NCBI GenBank assembly: GCA_031551135.1
Contig: JAVBOA010000051.1
Location: 1 to 20,356, forward strand
Direction of reading: 5' to 3'
Length of the DNA: 20,356 bases
DNA from: JAITVM01 sp031551135
GTDB lineage: Bacteria; Bacillota; Clostridia; Lachnospirales; JAITVM01
Below the pieces are notes generated by a model. The model saw nothing but the letters and a program-made list of their open reading frames with translations. It ran no database searches and had not been told where the DNA came from. How positions within the stretch are numbered: position 1 is the stretch's first letter; each line of letters opens with the position of its first letter. A program made the position numbers and the translations under genes. Below are positions 20,219 through 20,356 of the stretch, one piece after another.

Positions 20219-20356
20219 GAGCGTGTTTTGTAAATCCACTACACTGTACAATTTAAACAAATACCAATAGAAGCAATGCAAACAAAACCAGCGAAAACAG
20301 AAGCAAGTTTATCATAGCGAGTGGCAATACGACGATAGTTTTTCAACTTCTGGAAG
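20219..20356 (-). mobile_element. IS5-family insertion sequence, end fragment
   Basis: The element enters from the right edge. Its terminal sequence appears to begin at GAGCGTGTTTTGTAAATCC (20219), preceded by CTA, which fits the short TA-centred target duplication of IS427-like members. The other end is outside the window, so neither the inverted repeat nor the duplication could be confirmed. Confidence 0.6.
20239..20356 (-). CDS. IS5-family transposase, C-terminal end only
   Basis: The last 38 codons are visible: FQKLKNYRRIATRYDKLASV and on to a short hydrophobic tail ending CTV, with stop TAG at 20241-20239. Arg-Arg-Ile-Ala-Thr-Arg-Tyr-Asp-Lys is the characteristic end of IS5/IS427-type DDE transposases, just past the catalytic Glu. 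The rest lies beyond the window, so intactness is unknown. Confidence 0.85.
   Translation of the reverse strand, partial: FQKLKNYRRIATRYDKLASVFAGFVCIASIGICLNCTV

Overview
The window is AT-rich DNA with strong GGAGG-type ribosome binding sites. Its gene content (MecA, Rho, a YhfC-family membrane protease, DUF2089, copper-amine-oxidase-N/CAP and SEC-C proteins) points to an anaerobic low-GC Firmicute, most likely a member of Clostridia. This is inference from gene families; there is no rRNA or tRNA to fix the taxonomy. Both ends are mobile-element remnants: the 3' part of a TnpB gene with its right end and probable guide-RNA scaffold on the left, and the C-terminus of an IS5-type transposase on the right.

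Left third (1-6630): tnpB right end; a YhfC-family protein with an acidic tail; a branched-hairpin terminator; mecA (minus strand); about 1 kb without a gene; a LysM membrane protein; and rho. The rho start has no ribosome binding site of its own. It overlaps the end of a 15-codon leader ORF that does have one. Middle (6630-12900): a two-gene iron-sulfur operon and a divergent EamA exporter, then a SEC-C protein, a GNAT acetyltransferase, a P-loop kinase plus methyltransferase pair, and the RNA 2'-phosphotransferase gene kptA. Right third (12900-20356): surface and secreted proteins. These are a 682-residue collagen-like protein with 116 uninterrupted Gly-X-Y triplets and many cysteines, a secreted duplicated beta-sandwich/Fn3-like protein, a DUF2089 regulator with a small membrane protein behind a palindromic operator, a secreted CAP-domain protein, and an AI-2E-family membrane protein.

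The most striking unexplained structure is a dispersed palindromic repeat that behaves like a MITE. Two 114-bp copies lie in opposite orientations and differ at about 7 positions (3766-3879 and 11804-11917). Short forms sit at 6584-6627 and about 15061-15096, and a possible diverged one at 11052-11083. The copies lie in gene leaders or at gene ends. One forms the stop codon of a gene, and one carries a candidate promoter aimed at kptA. A second short intergenic motif (core TCTTTTAGAAT followed by AGTATAA) occurs up to four times. These repeats, the rho leader ORF and the cysteine-studded charged collagen are the leads most worth following.
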